This document shows positions 50,283-59,381 of a stretch of 64,000 nt of DNA, piece after piece (positions within the stretch are counted from its first letter, which is position 1; every line of letters begins with the position of its first letter). Made by a program: the position numbers and the translations under genes. The notes under the pieces were generated by a model. That model saw only the letters and a list, made by a program, of their open reading frames with translations. It did no database searches and was not told where the DNA came from. Source of the DNA: Streptomyces yangpuensis. Its GTDB lineage: Bacteria > Actinomycetota > Actinomycetes > Streptomycetales > Streptomycetaceae. Location of the stretch: assembly GCF_001005295.1 (NCBI RefSeq), contig NZ_LBMK01000009.1, forward strand, positions 186,264 through 250,263, written 5' to 3'.

Positions 50283-50300
50283 GAAACATCTTCAGATGTC
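50283..50300 (-). terminator. Terminator after the MFS gene
   Basis: AGACATC-tgaa-GATGTTT on the minus strand, 7 bp with one G-U, 7 bases past the stop. Short, but in the expected place. Confidence 0.45.
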
Positions 50301-50306
50301 TGAATA

Positions 50307-51851
50307 TCAGTGCTCGACGCCGTCCTGGAGACGCTGCCCCCGGAGCAGGAACCAGGCGGCCGCGGCGGTGGCCAGGAGTACGGCCGCGCCGACGCCGGAG
50401 GCGAGGCGCAGACCGTGGACGAAGGCCTCCTGGGCGGCGCCGACCATGTGGGCGGCGGTCTCCGGGTCCAGCGTCCTGGCGGCCTCCACGGCTCCGCCGA
50501 GGGATTCGTGCGCGGCGTCGGCCACCGGCCCGCCGACGGAGGCCGGGGCGGTGAAGCCCTGGTAGACGCCGGTGACAATGGAGCCGAGCAGTGCGATACC
50601 GAGGGCGGCGCCGAGTTCGTACGCCGTCTCGGAGACGGCGGAGGCCGATCCGGCCTGCTCCTTGGGCACGCTGGAGAGGATCACGTCGGCGGTGACGGTG
50701 AAGGAGAAGCCGGCGCCGAGGCCGACGACGAGCAGGGCCGCGCCGAGCAGCGGGTAGCCGCTCTCCTTGTGGACCATGGTCAGGACGGCCAGCGCGGCAC
50801 CGATGGCGGCGAGGCCACCGGTGACGACGGAGCGCACCGAGTACCTGCGGGCGTACCGGCCCGCGACCAGGCCGGTGGCCACCGCGCCGATGGCGGCGGG
50901 CAGTTCGGCCAGGCCGGCCTCCAGCGGGCCGCGGCCCTGGACGAGCTGGAGGAACTGGGAGAGGAAGAAGACCAGTCCGGAGAGTCCGAAGACGGTGAGC
51001 AGGTCGGCGAGGACCGCGCCGGAGAAGCCGCGGTGGCGGAAGAGCCGCATGTCGAGCAGCGGGGACGGCAGGGTGAACTGGCGGCGGACGAAGCCGTAGA
51101 GCGCGGCCGCGCCGAGGACCGCGGCGAGCGCGACCTCCCAGTTCATGCCGTGCGTGGCGGCTTCCTTGACGGCGTAGACCACACCGATGACCCCGACGAG
51201 GGAGAGGCCGACGCTGAGCAGGTCCCAGGGGCCGGCGACCGGGTTCCTGGACTCGGGAAGGAGCTTGATGCCGACGAGGACCAGGGCGATCATGACGGGG
51301 AGGTTGATCAGGAAGACCGAGCCCCACCAGAAGTGCTGGAGCAGGGCTCCGCCGACGACCGGGCCGACGGCCGCGCCGGCCGAGGCGGTGGCGCCCCAGA
51401 TGCCGATGGCGAGGCTGCGCTCCCTGGGGTCGGTGAAGATGTTGCGGATCAGCGCGAGGGTGGAGGGCATCAGGGTGGCGCCGGCCACGCCGAGCAGGGC
51501 GCGGGCGACGATCATCATCTCGGGGCTGGTGGCGTAGGCGTTCAGGACCGAGACGGCGCCGAAGGCGGTGGCTCCGACGAGGAGCAGCTTCTTGCGGCCG
51601 ATCCGGTCGCCGAGGGAGCCCATGGACACCAGGAGTCCGGCGATGACGAAGGAATAGATGTCGCCGATCCAGAGCAGCTGGGTGCCCGACGGCTTCAGGT
51701 CTTCGCTGAGGGAGGGTGTGGCGAGGCCGAGGACCGTGGCGTCGACCGCGACGAGCAGCACGGCCAGGACGAGCACGGAGAGCGCGAGCCAGCGTCCACG
51801 GCTCTTCTCCTCCACCCCCGTCGGACGTATCAGCTGTTCGGTACGGCTCAT
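50307..51851 (-). CDS. MFS efflux transporter (DHA2 type)
   Basis: A 514-residue drug:H+ antiporter with 14 transmembrane helices. Motif A reads GSLGDRIGRKKLLL and the antiporter motif C region is GVAGATLMPSTLALI. Members expel antibiotics and antiseptics. The ATG at 51851 overlaps the TetR stop by 4 bases, so regulator and pump are one unit. The substrate cannot be told. Confidence 0.92.
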   Translation of the reverse strand: MSRTEQLIRPTGVEEKSRGRWLALSVLVLAVLLVAVDATVLGLATPSLSEDLKPSGTQLLWIGDIYSFVIAGLLVSMGSLGDRIGRKKLLLVGATAFGAVSVLNAYATSPEMMIVARALLGVAGATLMPSTLALIRNIFTDPRERSLAIGIWGATASAGAAVGPVVGGALLQHFWWGSVFLINLPVMIALVLVGIKLLPESRNPVAGPWDLLSVGLSLVGVIGVVYAVKEAATHGMNWEVALAAVLGAAALYGFVRRQFTLPSPLLDMRLFRHRGFSGAVLADLLTVFGLSGLVFFLSQFLQLVQGRGPLEAGLAELPAAIGAVATGLVAGRYARRYSVRSVVTGGLAAIGAALAVLTMVHKESGYPLLGAALLVVGLGAGFSFTVTADVILSSVPKEQAGSASAVSETAYELGAALGIALLGSIVTGVYQGFTAPASVGGPVADAAHESLGGAVEAARTLDPETAAHMVGAAQEAFVHGLRLASGVGAAVLLATAAAAWFLLRGQRLQDGVEH

Positions 51852-52399
51852 TTCTCCACACTCCGTCGGACGCCACCGAGCAGCAGCTCGATGATCATGT
51901 ATTGGAAGTCCTTGGCGGCGACCCGGCCGTCCACGACGGCCCAGGCGCAGCTGCCGATGAGGCCGTAGAGGGCCTCGGTGAGCCAGGCGGGGCTCAAGTC
52001 GATCCGGATGTCGCCCTCTTCCTGGCCGCGCCGGAACAGGGCGATGACGCGGGCGTCGAGCCGGGCCCAGCCCTCGTTGACCTCGTCGCCCTCGAACAGC
52101 TGGTTCTCGGTGACGAGGAAGGCCAGCAGCTCGGCGTTGGGTTCGGCCTCGGCGACGAGGCGCCGGAGCGCCTCCACCGCGGTGCCCTCGTCGAGGCGGG
52201 CGTTGTCGAACGCCACCTCGAACTCGCGGATTCCGAGGTCTTCGAGGGCACGTACGAGGGCGTCGCGACCGGCGAAGTGCCGGTGGAGGGTCGCGCGGCC
52301 GATTCCGGCGGCGCGGGCGACCTCGTCCATCGTGGCGGTCGATTTGCGGGAGAGCAGGGCGGCCGCGTCGCGGAGCACCTGGTCACGATCCATGGCCAT
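51848..52399 (-). CDS. TetR family repressor of the MFS pump
   Basis: A 183-residue TetR regulator. The helix-turn-helix is KSTATMDEVARAAGIGRAT followed by LHRHFAGRDALVRAL. The C-terminal domain should bind the pump substrate. The ATG at 52399 lies 6 bases after a TATGCT -10 element, so the mRNA is probably leaderless; ATG 52393 is an alternative. A palindromic operator overlaps the -35 region. Confidence 0.9.
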   Translation of the reverse strand: MAMDRDQVLRDAAALLSRKSTATMDEVARAAGIGRATLHRHFAGRDALVRALEDLGIREFEVAFDNARLDEGTAVEALRRLVAEAEPNAELLAFLVTENQLFEGDEVNEGWARLDARVIALFRRGQEEGDIRIDLSPAWLTEALYGLIGSCAWAVVDGRVAAKDFQYMIIELLLGGVRRSVEK

Positions 52400-52405
52400 G
52401 AGACA

Positions 52406-52439
52406 AGCATACCCCGAATGAGACACCCACGTCTCATTC
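52406..52439 (-). promoter_or_regulatory. Promoter and operator of the tetR-MFS unit
   Basis: The -10 TATGCT is at 52406-52411. The operator GAATGAGAC-acccac-GTCTCATTC (52416-52439) is a perfect 9+9 bp palindrome over the -35 region. A further half-site ATGAGAC lies at 52398-52404. This is the arrangement of an autoregulated TetR repressor. Confidence 0.75.
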
Positions 52440-52488
52440 CTGCGAAAAATGGCCTGCCCTCGGGCGGCCGGAACGGAATCCTGCCGAG

Positions 52489-52998
52489 ATGAAGCCACTG
52501 CTGCTGATCGACGTCGACGGACCACTGAACCCCTACGCGGCCCAGCCGCAGCGCCGCCCCGCGGGCTACTCCACCCACCGGATGCGGCCGACCGGCTGGA
52601 CGGAGAAGGAGAGCGCGAAGCCGCTGCGGGTCTGGCTGAACCACGGCCACGGCGCGGAGCTGCTCGCGCTCACGGACGCGTACGAGCTGGTCTGGGCGAC
52701 CACCTGGAAGGACGAGGCCAACGACTGGATCGGCCCGCACCTGGGGCTGCCCCGGCTCCCGTTCATCGACTGGCCGGTGATGCACGGCCGGGCGCCGCGC
52801 GGCACCTTCTGGAAGACCCAGTACATCCTGGAGTACGCGGGCGAGCGACCCTTCGCCTGGATCGACGACGACATCACGGCGATGGACCGCGAGTACGTCG
52901 ACCAGCGGCACCCCGCGCGGACCCTGCTGCTGCGCATCGACGAGCAGATCGGCCTGGTGCGCGGGGACTTCGACGCGCTGGCGGACTGGGCGGCGTGA
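52489..52998 (+). CDS. HAD-like domain protein
   Basis: A 169-residue protein with a HAD-like start, LLLIDVDGPLNPY (DXDG, the phosphoaspartate motif), VWATTWKDEAN (motif II Thr) and FAWIDDDIT (motif IV acids). It lacks a cap domain. It is probably a small phosphatase, substrate unknown. Start ATG at 52489, divergent from tetR. Confidence 0.85.
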   Translation: MKPLLLIDVDGPLNPYAAQPQRRPAGYSTHRMRPTGWTEKESAKPLRVWLNHGHGAELLALTDAYELVWATTWKDEANDWIGPHLGLPRLPFIDWPVMHGRAPRGTFWKTQYILEYAGERPFAWIDDDITAMDREYVDQRHPARTLLLRIDEQIGLVRGDFDALADWAA

Positions 52999-53101
52999 GG
53001 TACAGCGGCGAACGGCCGCCGCGGACCGGTTTTTTGATCACGCTCCGGCCGCCACTTAGCATGCACATGCCCCCCCAGACCCGTACCGACGAAAGCGACC
53101 C

Positions 53102-54274
53102 ATGCGCCTTCAGCGGATCCTCGCCGCGACCGCCGCCCTCGGATGCCTCGCCACACTCGCCGCGTGCAAGGAGGGCGGGCAGCCGGGCACACCGGCCGCC
53201 GCGTCCTCCTCGGCCGCGGCCACCGACACGGGCCCGCTCACCGCGGCCCAGCAGTACCTGCGCCAGTTCGCCAACTGCGACGACCTGAGCGATCGGCCCG
53301 ACGACCCCCGGATACCGGCGGCCGACTTCCCCAAGGCCGGCCAGTGGTCGGTGAAGGAGCTGGGCGTCTGCAGCGACAAGGTCCGGCAGGGCGAGATCGT
53401 CATCGCCGTTCCCGCGGACATGAAGCAGTTCCAGGAGGGCTACAAGAAGTACGTCCTGGACAGGATGGACGGCGGTGAGGGCTCGTACGGGCTGGAGAGC
53501 CGGGTCCTGATCGGCAAGGGCTTCGTCGCGTTCCCGACCAGCACCAAAACGGCCCTCGCACTGGTCCGCTCCGACCTGCGGGTCCTGACGTGCAACCCGG
53601 GTGCTCCCGTCCCCAAGGGCTACAAGCGGGAGAAGCCGCTGGTCGAGCACTGCAACCTCAGCGACTTCGTCGGGTCCGAGGACGGATCGGGCAGCCCCAA
53701 CCTCGAAACCCCCCAGGACCCGGCGGGCGGGGGCGAGAAGGCGGGCCAGCCGAAGACGGGCAGTCTCGGGCTCCCGCGCGCCGGCAGCATCGCCGAGCTG
53801 CGCACGCTCGTGGGCAACAGCCTCGACTGCGAGAAGCACTTCTCGACCGACCCCGAAGCCGTCGCGATCGAGTCGATCGACTACGCGCCGGTGGTGACGG
53901 GCAGCGCGCTGGAGTGGGGCGTGACGGGCCGGGCCCTGTGCGGGGAGCCCGCCGGGGCGCAGCGCGCCCGGAACCTGAGCTGGCTCGACACCGTCGGGGA
54001 CATGAAGCTGCTCCAGACCAAAGCGAAGGCCGCCCAGTTGGCCGACTACAAGGACGACGGCAAGCTCCGGCAGACCGCGAGCCGGCTGCTCGTCGGGCAG
54101 AACATCGCCGTCGAGACCAACAGCCCGTCCTCCCGGCACGGCCTCTACCAGCTGCAGTTCCTGTACCTGAACTGCATTCCCGGCTTCTCCGCCCCGTCGG
54201 GCTACCGGCTGGAGAAGTCCCTGGTCGAGGGCTGCGTGCTGACCAACTACGAGCCGGACCACCCGCTCGGCTGA
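53102..54274 (+). CDS. Uncharacterised lipoprotein
   Basis: A 390-residue exported lipoprotein. The signal peptide ends in LAAC (Cys about 22), followed by a Gly/Ala/Ser linker. The mature part has two similar halves: each contains a region like C..(D/S).LSD or CEKHFSTDPEAVAIES and PSGYRLEKSLVEGCVLTNY / PKGYKREKPLVEHCNLSDF, pointing to an internal duplication with paired cysteines, possibly a septum-formation-like domain. Function unknown. It ends at a strong bidirectional terminator. Confidence 0.85.
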   Translation: MRLQRILAATAALGCLATLAACKEGGQPGTPAAASSSAAATDTGPLTAAQQYLRQFANCDDLSDRPDDPRIPAADFPKAGQWSVKELGVCSDKVRQGEIVIAVPADMKQFQEGYKKYVLDRMDGGEGSYGLESRVLIGKGFVAFPTSTKTALALVRSDLRVLTCNPGAPVPKGYKREKPLVEHCNLSDFVGSEDGSGSPNLETPQDPAGGGEKAGQPKTGSLGLPRAGSIAELRTLVGNSLDCEKHFSTDPEAVAIESIDYAPVVTGSALEWGVTGRALCGEPAGAQRARNLSWLDTVGDMKLLQTKAKAAQLADYKDDGKLRQTASRLLVGQNIAVETNSPSSRHGLYQLQFLYLNCIPGFSAPSGYRLEKSLVEGCVLTNYEPDHPLG

Positions 54275-54290
54275 GCCGTGGGCGGACGCG

Positions 54291-54333
54291 CCGGAGGGGC
54301 GGCCGGAGCACAGTGCTCCGGCCGCCCCTCCGG
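54291..54333. terminator. Bidirectional terminator between lipoprotein and argH
   Basis: A perfect 19-bp stem (CCGGAGGGGCGGCCGGAGC with its complement) and a 5-nt loop. Confidence 0.85.
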
Positions 54334-54417
54334 GCATTCCGCCGCGTGCGGACGTACAGGCCCCGACCGCGTCCGGGGGGCGTGCGGGCCGCAGGGCGGC
54401 GGTGGCTGTGGGGACGG

Positions 54418-55848
54418 CTACTGCTTGTGGACCGCCCAGGCGTGCTGGATGACCAGATCGGCCTTCAGCTCGGTCAGCTGGACCGCGACGGCCGAGGGGG
54501 CGGTGCCGCCGCGGCCCTTGCGGGAGGCGAGCGCGCCCTTGACGTTGAGGACGGTGCGGACCTCGGGGGTCAGGTGGTCCGAGATCTTCGCGAACTGCTC
54601 GTCCGTGAGCTCGTCCAGCTCGATGCCGAGCCCCTCGCACTCCTTCACGCACTCGCCGGCCACCTCGTGCGCCACCCGGAACGGGACGCCCTGCTTGACC
54701 AGCCACTCCGCGATGTCGGTGGCGAGGGAGAAGCCGGCCGGGGCCAGCTCCTCCATCCGCTCACGGTTGACGGTGAGCGTGGCCATCATGCCGGTGAAGG
54801 CCGGCAGCAGGACCTCAAGGGTGTCGCAGGAGTCGAAGACCGGCTCCTTGTCCTCCTGGAGGTCCCGGTTGTAGGCCAGCGGCAGCGCCTTGAGGGTGGC
54901 GAGCAGGCCCGTCAGGTTGCCGATCAGACGGCCGGACTTGCCGCGCGCCAGCTCCGCGATGTCCGGGTTCTTCTTCTGCGGCATGATCGACGAGCCGGTG
55001 GAGAAGGCGTCGTGCAACGTCACGAAGGAGAACTCCTTCGTGTTCCAGATGATGATCTCCTCGGCGATCCGGGACAGGTTGATCCCGATCATCGCGGTGA
55101 CGAAGGCGAACTCGGCGACGAAGTCGCGCGAGGCCGTGCCGTCGATCGAGTTGCCCACCGAGCCCCGCTCGAAGCCCAGCTCCGCGGCGACCGCCTCCGG
55201 GTCCAGACCCAGCGAGGAACCGGCCAGCGCGCCGGAGCCGTACGGCGAGACCGCCGTCCGCGTGTCCCACTGCCGCAGCCGCTCGGCGTCCCGGGACAGG
55301 GCCTGCACGTGGGCCAGTACGTGGTGGGCGAAGAGCACCGGCTGCGCGTGCTGCAGGTGGGTGCGGCCCGGCATGGCCACGTCGGCGTGACTCTCCGCGA
55401 GGCCGACCAGCGCGTCCTGCAGGTCGGCGATCAGACCGCCGATGATCCGGGCGTGGTCGCGCAGGTACATCCGGAAGAGGGTGGCCACCTGGTCGTTGCG
55501 GGACCGGCCGGCGCGGAGCTTGCCGCCGAGCTCGGCGCCGAGCCGCTCCAGCAGGCCCCGCTCCAGCGCGGTGTGCACGTCCTCGTCGGCGATGGTGCCG
55601 GTGAAGGAGCCGTCGGCGACGTCGGCCTCCAGCCGGTCCAGACCGTCGATCATGCGCTCCAGCTCGTCGGAGGTGAGCAGCCCCGCCGTGTGCAGCACGC
55701 GGGCGTGGGCGCGCGAGCCGGCGATGTCGTACGGCGCGAGGCGCCAGTCGAAGTGGACCGACGCGGACAGCTTCGCGAGGGCCTCGGCGGGGCCGTCGGC
55801 GAACCGGCCGCCCCAGAGCCGGACGTCACCAGCGTTGTTGCTGCTCAC
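54418..55848 (-). CDS. argH: Argininosuccinate lyase
   Basis: A 476-residue enzyme of the fumarase/aspartase superfamily that splits argininosuccinate into arginine and fumarate. The signature GSSIMPQKKNPD holds the catalytic Ser loop; MPGRTHLQHAQPV and GRSRNDQVATL contribute the His and substrate contacts. Length is normal. Start is the GTG at 55848 behind GGAG. It is away from the argCJBDR run, as usual in Streptomyces, but has an ARG-box-like site in its promoter. Confidence 0.96.
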   Translation of the reverse strand: MSSNNAGDVRLWGGRFADGPAEALAKLSASVHFDWRLAPYDIAGSRAHARVLHTAGLLTSDELERMIDGLDRLEADVADGSFTGTIADEDVHTALERGLLERLGAELGGKLRAGRSRNDQVATLFRMYLRDHARIIGGLIADLQDALVGLAESHADVAMPGRTHLQHAQPVLFAHHVLAHVQALSRDAERLRQWDTRTAVSPYGSGALAGSSLGLDPEAVAAELGFERGSVGNSIDGTASRDFVAEFAFVTAMIGINLSRIAEEIIIWNTKEFSFVTLHDAFSTGSSIMPQKKNPDIAELARGKSGRLIGNLTGLLATLKALPLAYNRDLQEDKEPVFDSCDTLEVLLPAFTGMMATLTVNRERMEELAPAGFSLATDIAEWLVKQGVPFRVAHEVAGECVKECEGLGIELDELTDEQFAKISDHLTPEVRTVLNVKGALASRKGRGGTAPSAVAVQLTELKADLVIQHAWAVHKQ

Positions 55849-55885
55849 AGCTACTGCTCCTCATGACTGCATGTATGGATGTGCA

Positions 55886-55921
55886 ACGGCCTCCCCGCCG
55901 CGGAGGTAACGGGGAGGCCGT
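55886..55921 (-). promoter_or_regulatory. Hairpin in the argH leader
   Basis: ACGGCCTCCCCG and its exact complement (12 bp) with a 12-nt loop, inside the roughly 100-nt argH 5-prime untranslated region. It may attenuate or stabilise the transcript. Confidence 0.5.
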
Positions 55922-55948
55922 CTTCGTGCGGGCCGACGTTCAACGATT

Positions 55949-55983
55949 GGCATAACTATGCACTGCTCCGTATGTTTCGTCAA
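55949..55983 (-). promoter_or_regulatory. argH promoter with ARG-box-like operator
   Basis: On the minus strand TTGACG (55978-55983) and CATAGT (55955-55960) are 17 bp apart. GGCATAACTATGCA (55949-55962) overlaps the -10 and has the 5-4-5 geometry of ArgR sites (TGCAT-N4-ATGCA) with one mismatch. A weaker match lies at 55872-55885. This fits ArgR repression of argH. Confidence 0.7.
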
Positions 55984-56091
55984 TCGATGGCGATGCGTAC
56001 CCCCGGTGGGCAGGGCGGATATTCCGGGCCCGCGACCTCGGCCGCCGCCTACGATCAGGGCTCGAACTGCCTTGGGGAGAGGTGGCGCCAG

Positions 56092-57558
56092 ATGGACCGC
56101 AGGGGACCCGGTACGGAACCCGGTACCGATGCCGCGACGGGGCGCGCCCTGGCCGACGGGCTGATGGACGGGTGCGCCGCCTCGGTGCCGCCGCCGGGTG
56201 CGGGTCCGGACGTCTGGCTGGCCTTCGCGGAACAGGTCCGCAGCACGGGCCACGGCGGGCGGCGGTTCCCGGTGCCCGCGCCCCCGGCGCTACGGCTCTG
56301 CCACCCGCGGGGGTGGGTCCGCGAGGCGGCCCTCGCCGAGCCGGACGCCCCCGTGGAGCTGGTCGCGGTCCTGACCACCGACTGGGCCGCTCCCGTACGG
56401 GACCGGGCCCGCGCCCTCATGGAGCGCACCCTCCAGGCCCGCCCGGAGTCCACCCTCCGGGCGGTGACCCCGCTCGCGCTGCGGCTCGGACGGCGTGACC
56501 GGGGCGGATGGATCCTGGACCTGTTCGAGGAGACCCTGCGCCGGCACGCCGAGGCCGCCGCGCCGTCCTGGTGGCACCTGCCCCCGCCGTCGGCCGGGCC
56601 GGCCGGCCCGGCCGACGCCGTCCTCACAGGACTGCTGGGGAGCCCCGACCGGCGGGCCCGGCAGTTCGCCGTCCGGCTCGCCCTCACCGGCCCCGGCCGG
56701 GCCGACGCCCTGGAATGCGCCCGGCGGGCCGCCGCCGAACCCGACCCGGCGACGGCCGCGCTGTGGACCGACGCCGCCCTGGCCGCGCCCGGGTCCGGGG
56801 ACGCCGCGGTGATCGACCTCCTGACCGGCGCCCGGATCCCCGCCGTGCGTGCCGCCGGGGTCACCGCCCTGCGCCGGGCCGGCCGCGCCGCCGAGGGCGC
56901 CTTGCACCTCGCCGACCGTTCCGGCTTCGTACGGGCGTGCGCCCGCTGGCTGGTCGCCCAGGACGGCGGCGACGCCCACGAGCACTACCGCTGGCTGGTC
57001 TGCGACCCCGCCGGGCCGTCCCCGTACGCGGTGACGGGACTCGCCGAGTGCGGCCGCGGCGAGGACACGGACCTGCTGCGCGGGCTCGTGGCACACCCCG
57101 CCGGGCCGGTCCGGGCCGCCGCGCTGGCCGGGCTGCGGCGCCGCGAGGCCGTCGTGGCGGACTCCGTCCTGCTGGCGCTGCTCGACGATCCGGCGCCGTC
57201 CGTGGCCCGCGAGGCGAGCCTGGCCCTGCTGCCGGCGGTCCGGCGCCTGGACCCCGCGTACCTCGCCGGGCGGCTGGACGTACGGGGCCCGCTGCACGTC
57301 CGGCGCGCCGCCTTCCGGCTGCTGCGCGCCCGGGGCGGAATCCACGCGCTGCGGGCGTCCGTCGCGCTGATCGACGACTGGCACCCCAGGACGCGCGAGA
57401 CGGCACGGGCAGCGGTACGCGCCTGCCCGTGGCACCCTGCGCAGTTCGCCGGGGAGGCGGACACCGCGGAACTGGCGGCCCTGCTGGAGCGGTCGGCGAA
57501 GCTCTTCCACGACTACGACCTCGGCCTGCGCCGCAACCGGTTGGGCGTCAGGAGGTGA
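56092..57558 (+). CDS. HEAT-repeat-like protein
   Basis: A 488-residue soluble, Ala/Arg-rich helical protein. Units such as PVRAAALAGLRRREAVVADS and PSVAREASLALLPAVRRLDP are typical HEAT repeats, from about residue 180 on. Such solenoids bind proteins or nucleic acid. No catalytic motif. ATG at 56092 behind GGGGAGAGG; the frame is open further upstream but that part covers the argH promoter. Confidence 0.8.
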   Translation: MDRRGPGTEPGTDAATGRALADGLMDGCAASVPPPGAGPDVWLAFAEQVRSTGHGGRRFPVPAPPALRLCHPRGWVREAALAEPDAPVELVAVLTTDWAAPVRDRARALMERTLQARPESTLRAVTPLALRLGRRDRGGWILDLFEETLRRHAEAAAPSWWHLPPPSAGPAGPADAVLTGLLGSPDRRARQFAVRLALTGPGRADALECARRAAAEPDPATAALWTDAALAAPGSGDAAVIDLLTGARIPAVRAAGVTALRRAGRAAEGALHLADRSGFVRACARWLVAQDGGDAHEHYRWLVCDPAGPSPYAVTGLAECGRGEDTDLLRGLVAHPAGPVRAAALAGLRRREAVVADSVLLALLDDPAPSVAREASLALLPAVRRLDPAYLAGRLDVRGPLHVRRAAFRLLRARGGIHALRASVALIDDWHPRTRETARAAVRACPWHPAQFAGEADTAELAALLERSAKLFHDYDLGLRRNRLGVRR

Positions 57559-57642
57559 ATTCCCCCCGCCCGGGCGCATCGCGACGAGCCGCACGGCCTG
57601 CCTGCACCGCCGCCGCCCCTTCCGGCACGTACCGTCGGGGAC

Positions 57643-58344
57643 GTGCTGCGTACCGCTCTTGTCACGGGCTCACTGATCGTCACCACCCTGCTCCCGCAGG
57701 GCGCCGGGGCCGCGCCCGGGCCGCTGCCCGCCCGGCTCGCCGACACCGGCGGCGGCAGTCAGCTGATCACCGCCGTGGCGCCCGCGCCGGGCTCCACGAC
57801 CGGCCGCCTGACCTGGTGGGACCGGCGGGCCGGGCGCTGGTACGAGGCCGGGAGCGCGCCCGCCCGGTTCGGGGCGGGCGGCCTCACGGAGGGCTCGGCC
57901 CGCACGCAGGGCACCGGCACCACCCCGGCGGGCCTGTACGCACTGCCGTACGCCTTCGGGATCCGGCGGGCGCCGGCCGGGACGGAGTACGGCTACCGGC
58001 GGGTGACCGCGGACTCCTGGTGGTGCCAGGACAACGCGTCGGCCGCCTACAACCGCTGGGTGGAGCCGCTGCCCGCGGACTGCGCGCCCGGTGAGGCCGA
58101 GCACCTGGTCACCTACGACAAGCAGTACGCGCACGCGCTGCTGATCGCCTTCAACTACGACCGTCCGGTGCGCGGCCGGGGCGCCGGGATCTTCCTGCAC
58201 GTCAACGGCAAGGGTGCGACGGCCGGTTGTGTCTCGGTGCCCGAGCGGGACATGCGGGCGATCCTGCGCTGGGCGGACCCGGACCGGCGCCCGCACATCG
58301 CGATCGGCACGCAGGACGGACCGCTCGCGATCACCCGCTACTAG
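57643..58344 (+). CDS. Secreted L,D-transpeptidase-like protein
   Basis: A 233-residue exported protein with an N-terminal signal peptide (LVTGSLIVTTLLPQGAGA). The catalytic region FLHVNGKGATAGCVSV contains the His and Cys expected for the YkuD-like fold, as in the ErfK-type enzymes that cross-link peptidoglycan. TPAGLYALPYAFG is also typical. Start GTG at 57643. The last 14 bases overlap the convergent membrane gene. Confidence 0.85.
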   Translation: MLRTALVTGSLIVTTLLPQGAGAAPGPLPARLADTGGGSQLITAVAPAPGSTTGRLTWWDRRAGRWYEAGSAPARFGAGGLTEGSARTQGTGTTPAGLYALPYAFGIRRAPAGTEYGYRRVTADSWWCQDNASAAYNRWVEPLPADCAPGEAEHLVTYDKQYAHALLIAFNYDRPVRGRGAGIFLHVNGKGATAGCVSVPERDMRAILRWADPDRRPHIAIGTQDGPLAITRY

Positions 58345-59278
58345 CCGGTCGGGGAGGTGTGGCGTCGGGTTCGTCCTCGTCGGAGGCCCGGTACTCGTAC
58401 GCGTCCTCCCACCAGACCTTGTCGTCCAGCCACTCGTCGTCGCTCTCGTCGCTCTCGTCGCTCTCGTAGCTCTCGCCACCCTCGTGGTCCGCTTCCTCGT
58501 GGACGACCGTGCCGGCGCCGCGCCACCTGTCCGGCTCGCCGAGGCTCAGCAGCACGAGCGTGCGCCGCTCCTCGTCCAGCGCCGCGAAGGCCGGGTGCGG
58601 CTCGGCGCGGACCAGGTCGCCCAGCGGGTCGCCGGGCTCCGTACGCTCCCGGACCGCCCGGCCGGCCTTCTCGGCGAGCAGCAGCGCCGCCAGACCGAGG
58701 GCGGCCACCGCGGTCCAGGCCCATTCCCGCAGGCCCTGCGGGCGACCGGTCACCAGCAGCGCGCCCGCCAGCAGCCAGAACAGCATCACCAGGGCGATGC
58801 CCGCACAACCGCAGCAGGCCGTCAGCAGGTTCCGCTCATCTCCGGGCATCCGCGGGATGACGGGCAGCAGGGCGTCCCGTTCGCGCCGGTACGCGCGCAG
58901 GCGCTCCGGGTAGTCCTCGTCCCACCAGTGGATCCAGCCGATCGAAACGGGCTCGGGATCGTGCCGGCGGACGGCCTCCAGCAGGGCGGCGGGCAGCGGA
59001 TGGCCGGGCGTACGGGCGGGGTCGCGGCCCTGCTCGGTCAGGAACGCCGCCCCTTCCCCGTCGATCCGGAGGTATCCGCCGAGGACGAGTTCCGCGGCGG
59101 CCGCCTCGGTGGCCTCACCGCGCAGCACGGCCGCGTGGTACGGCTCCGGCTCGACGGCGGCGACGAGCCGGAGCGTCCGGCTGCGGACCCGCGCACGGCG
59201 CCACCACAGCAGGGCGATGGGCGCGTGGACGGCGGCGGTCACGGCGGACACCATGACGGCGAGGGCGAATTGGCGCAC
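58331..59278 (-). CDS. TIGR04222-like membrane protein
   Basis: A 315-residue protein with one N-terminal helix (FALAVMVSAVTAAVHAPIAL), a region resembling TIGR04222 (ELVLGGYLRIDGEGAAF), two central helices (LLTACCGCAGIALVMLFWLL, TAVAALGLAALLLAEKAG) and a very acidic C-terminal tail (SYESDESDESDDEW). The family link is tentative. GTG start at 59278. Function unknown. Confidence 0.75.
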   Translation of the reverse strand: MRQFALAVMVSAVTAAVHAPIALLWWRRARVRSRTLRLVAAVEPEPYHAAVLRGEATEAAAAELVLGGYLRIDGEGAAFLTEQGRDPARTPGHPLPAALLEAVRRHDPEPVSIGWIHWWDEDYPERLRAYRRERDALLPVIPRMPGDERNLLTACCGCAGIALVMLFWLLAGALLVTGRPQGLREWAWTAVAALGLAALLLAEKAGRAVRERTEPGDPLGDLVRAEPHPAFAALDEERRTLVLLSLGEPDRWRGAGTVVHEEADHEGGESYESDESDESDDEWLDDKVWWEDAYEYRASDEDEPDATPPRPASSG

Positions 59279-59381
59279 GTCGCGAGGCTATGCGGGCGGG
59301 CTCCGGTCCGGCACCGGGATTTCCCGCGCACCGGACCGGACCGCACCGGACCGGTGCTGACCGCCCCGGACCTGCCCCCGC

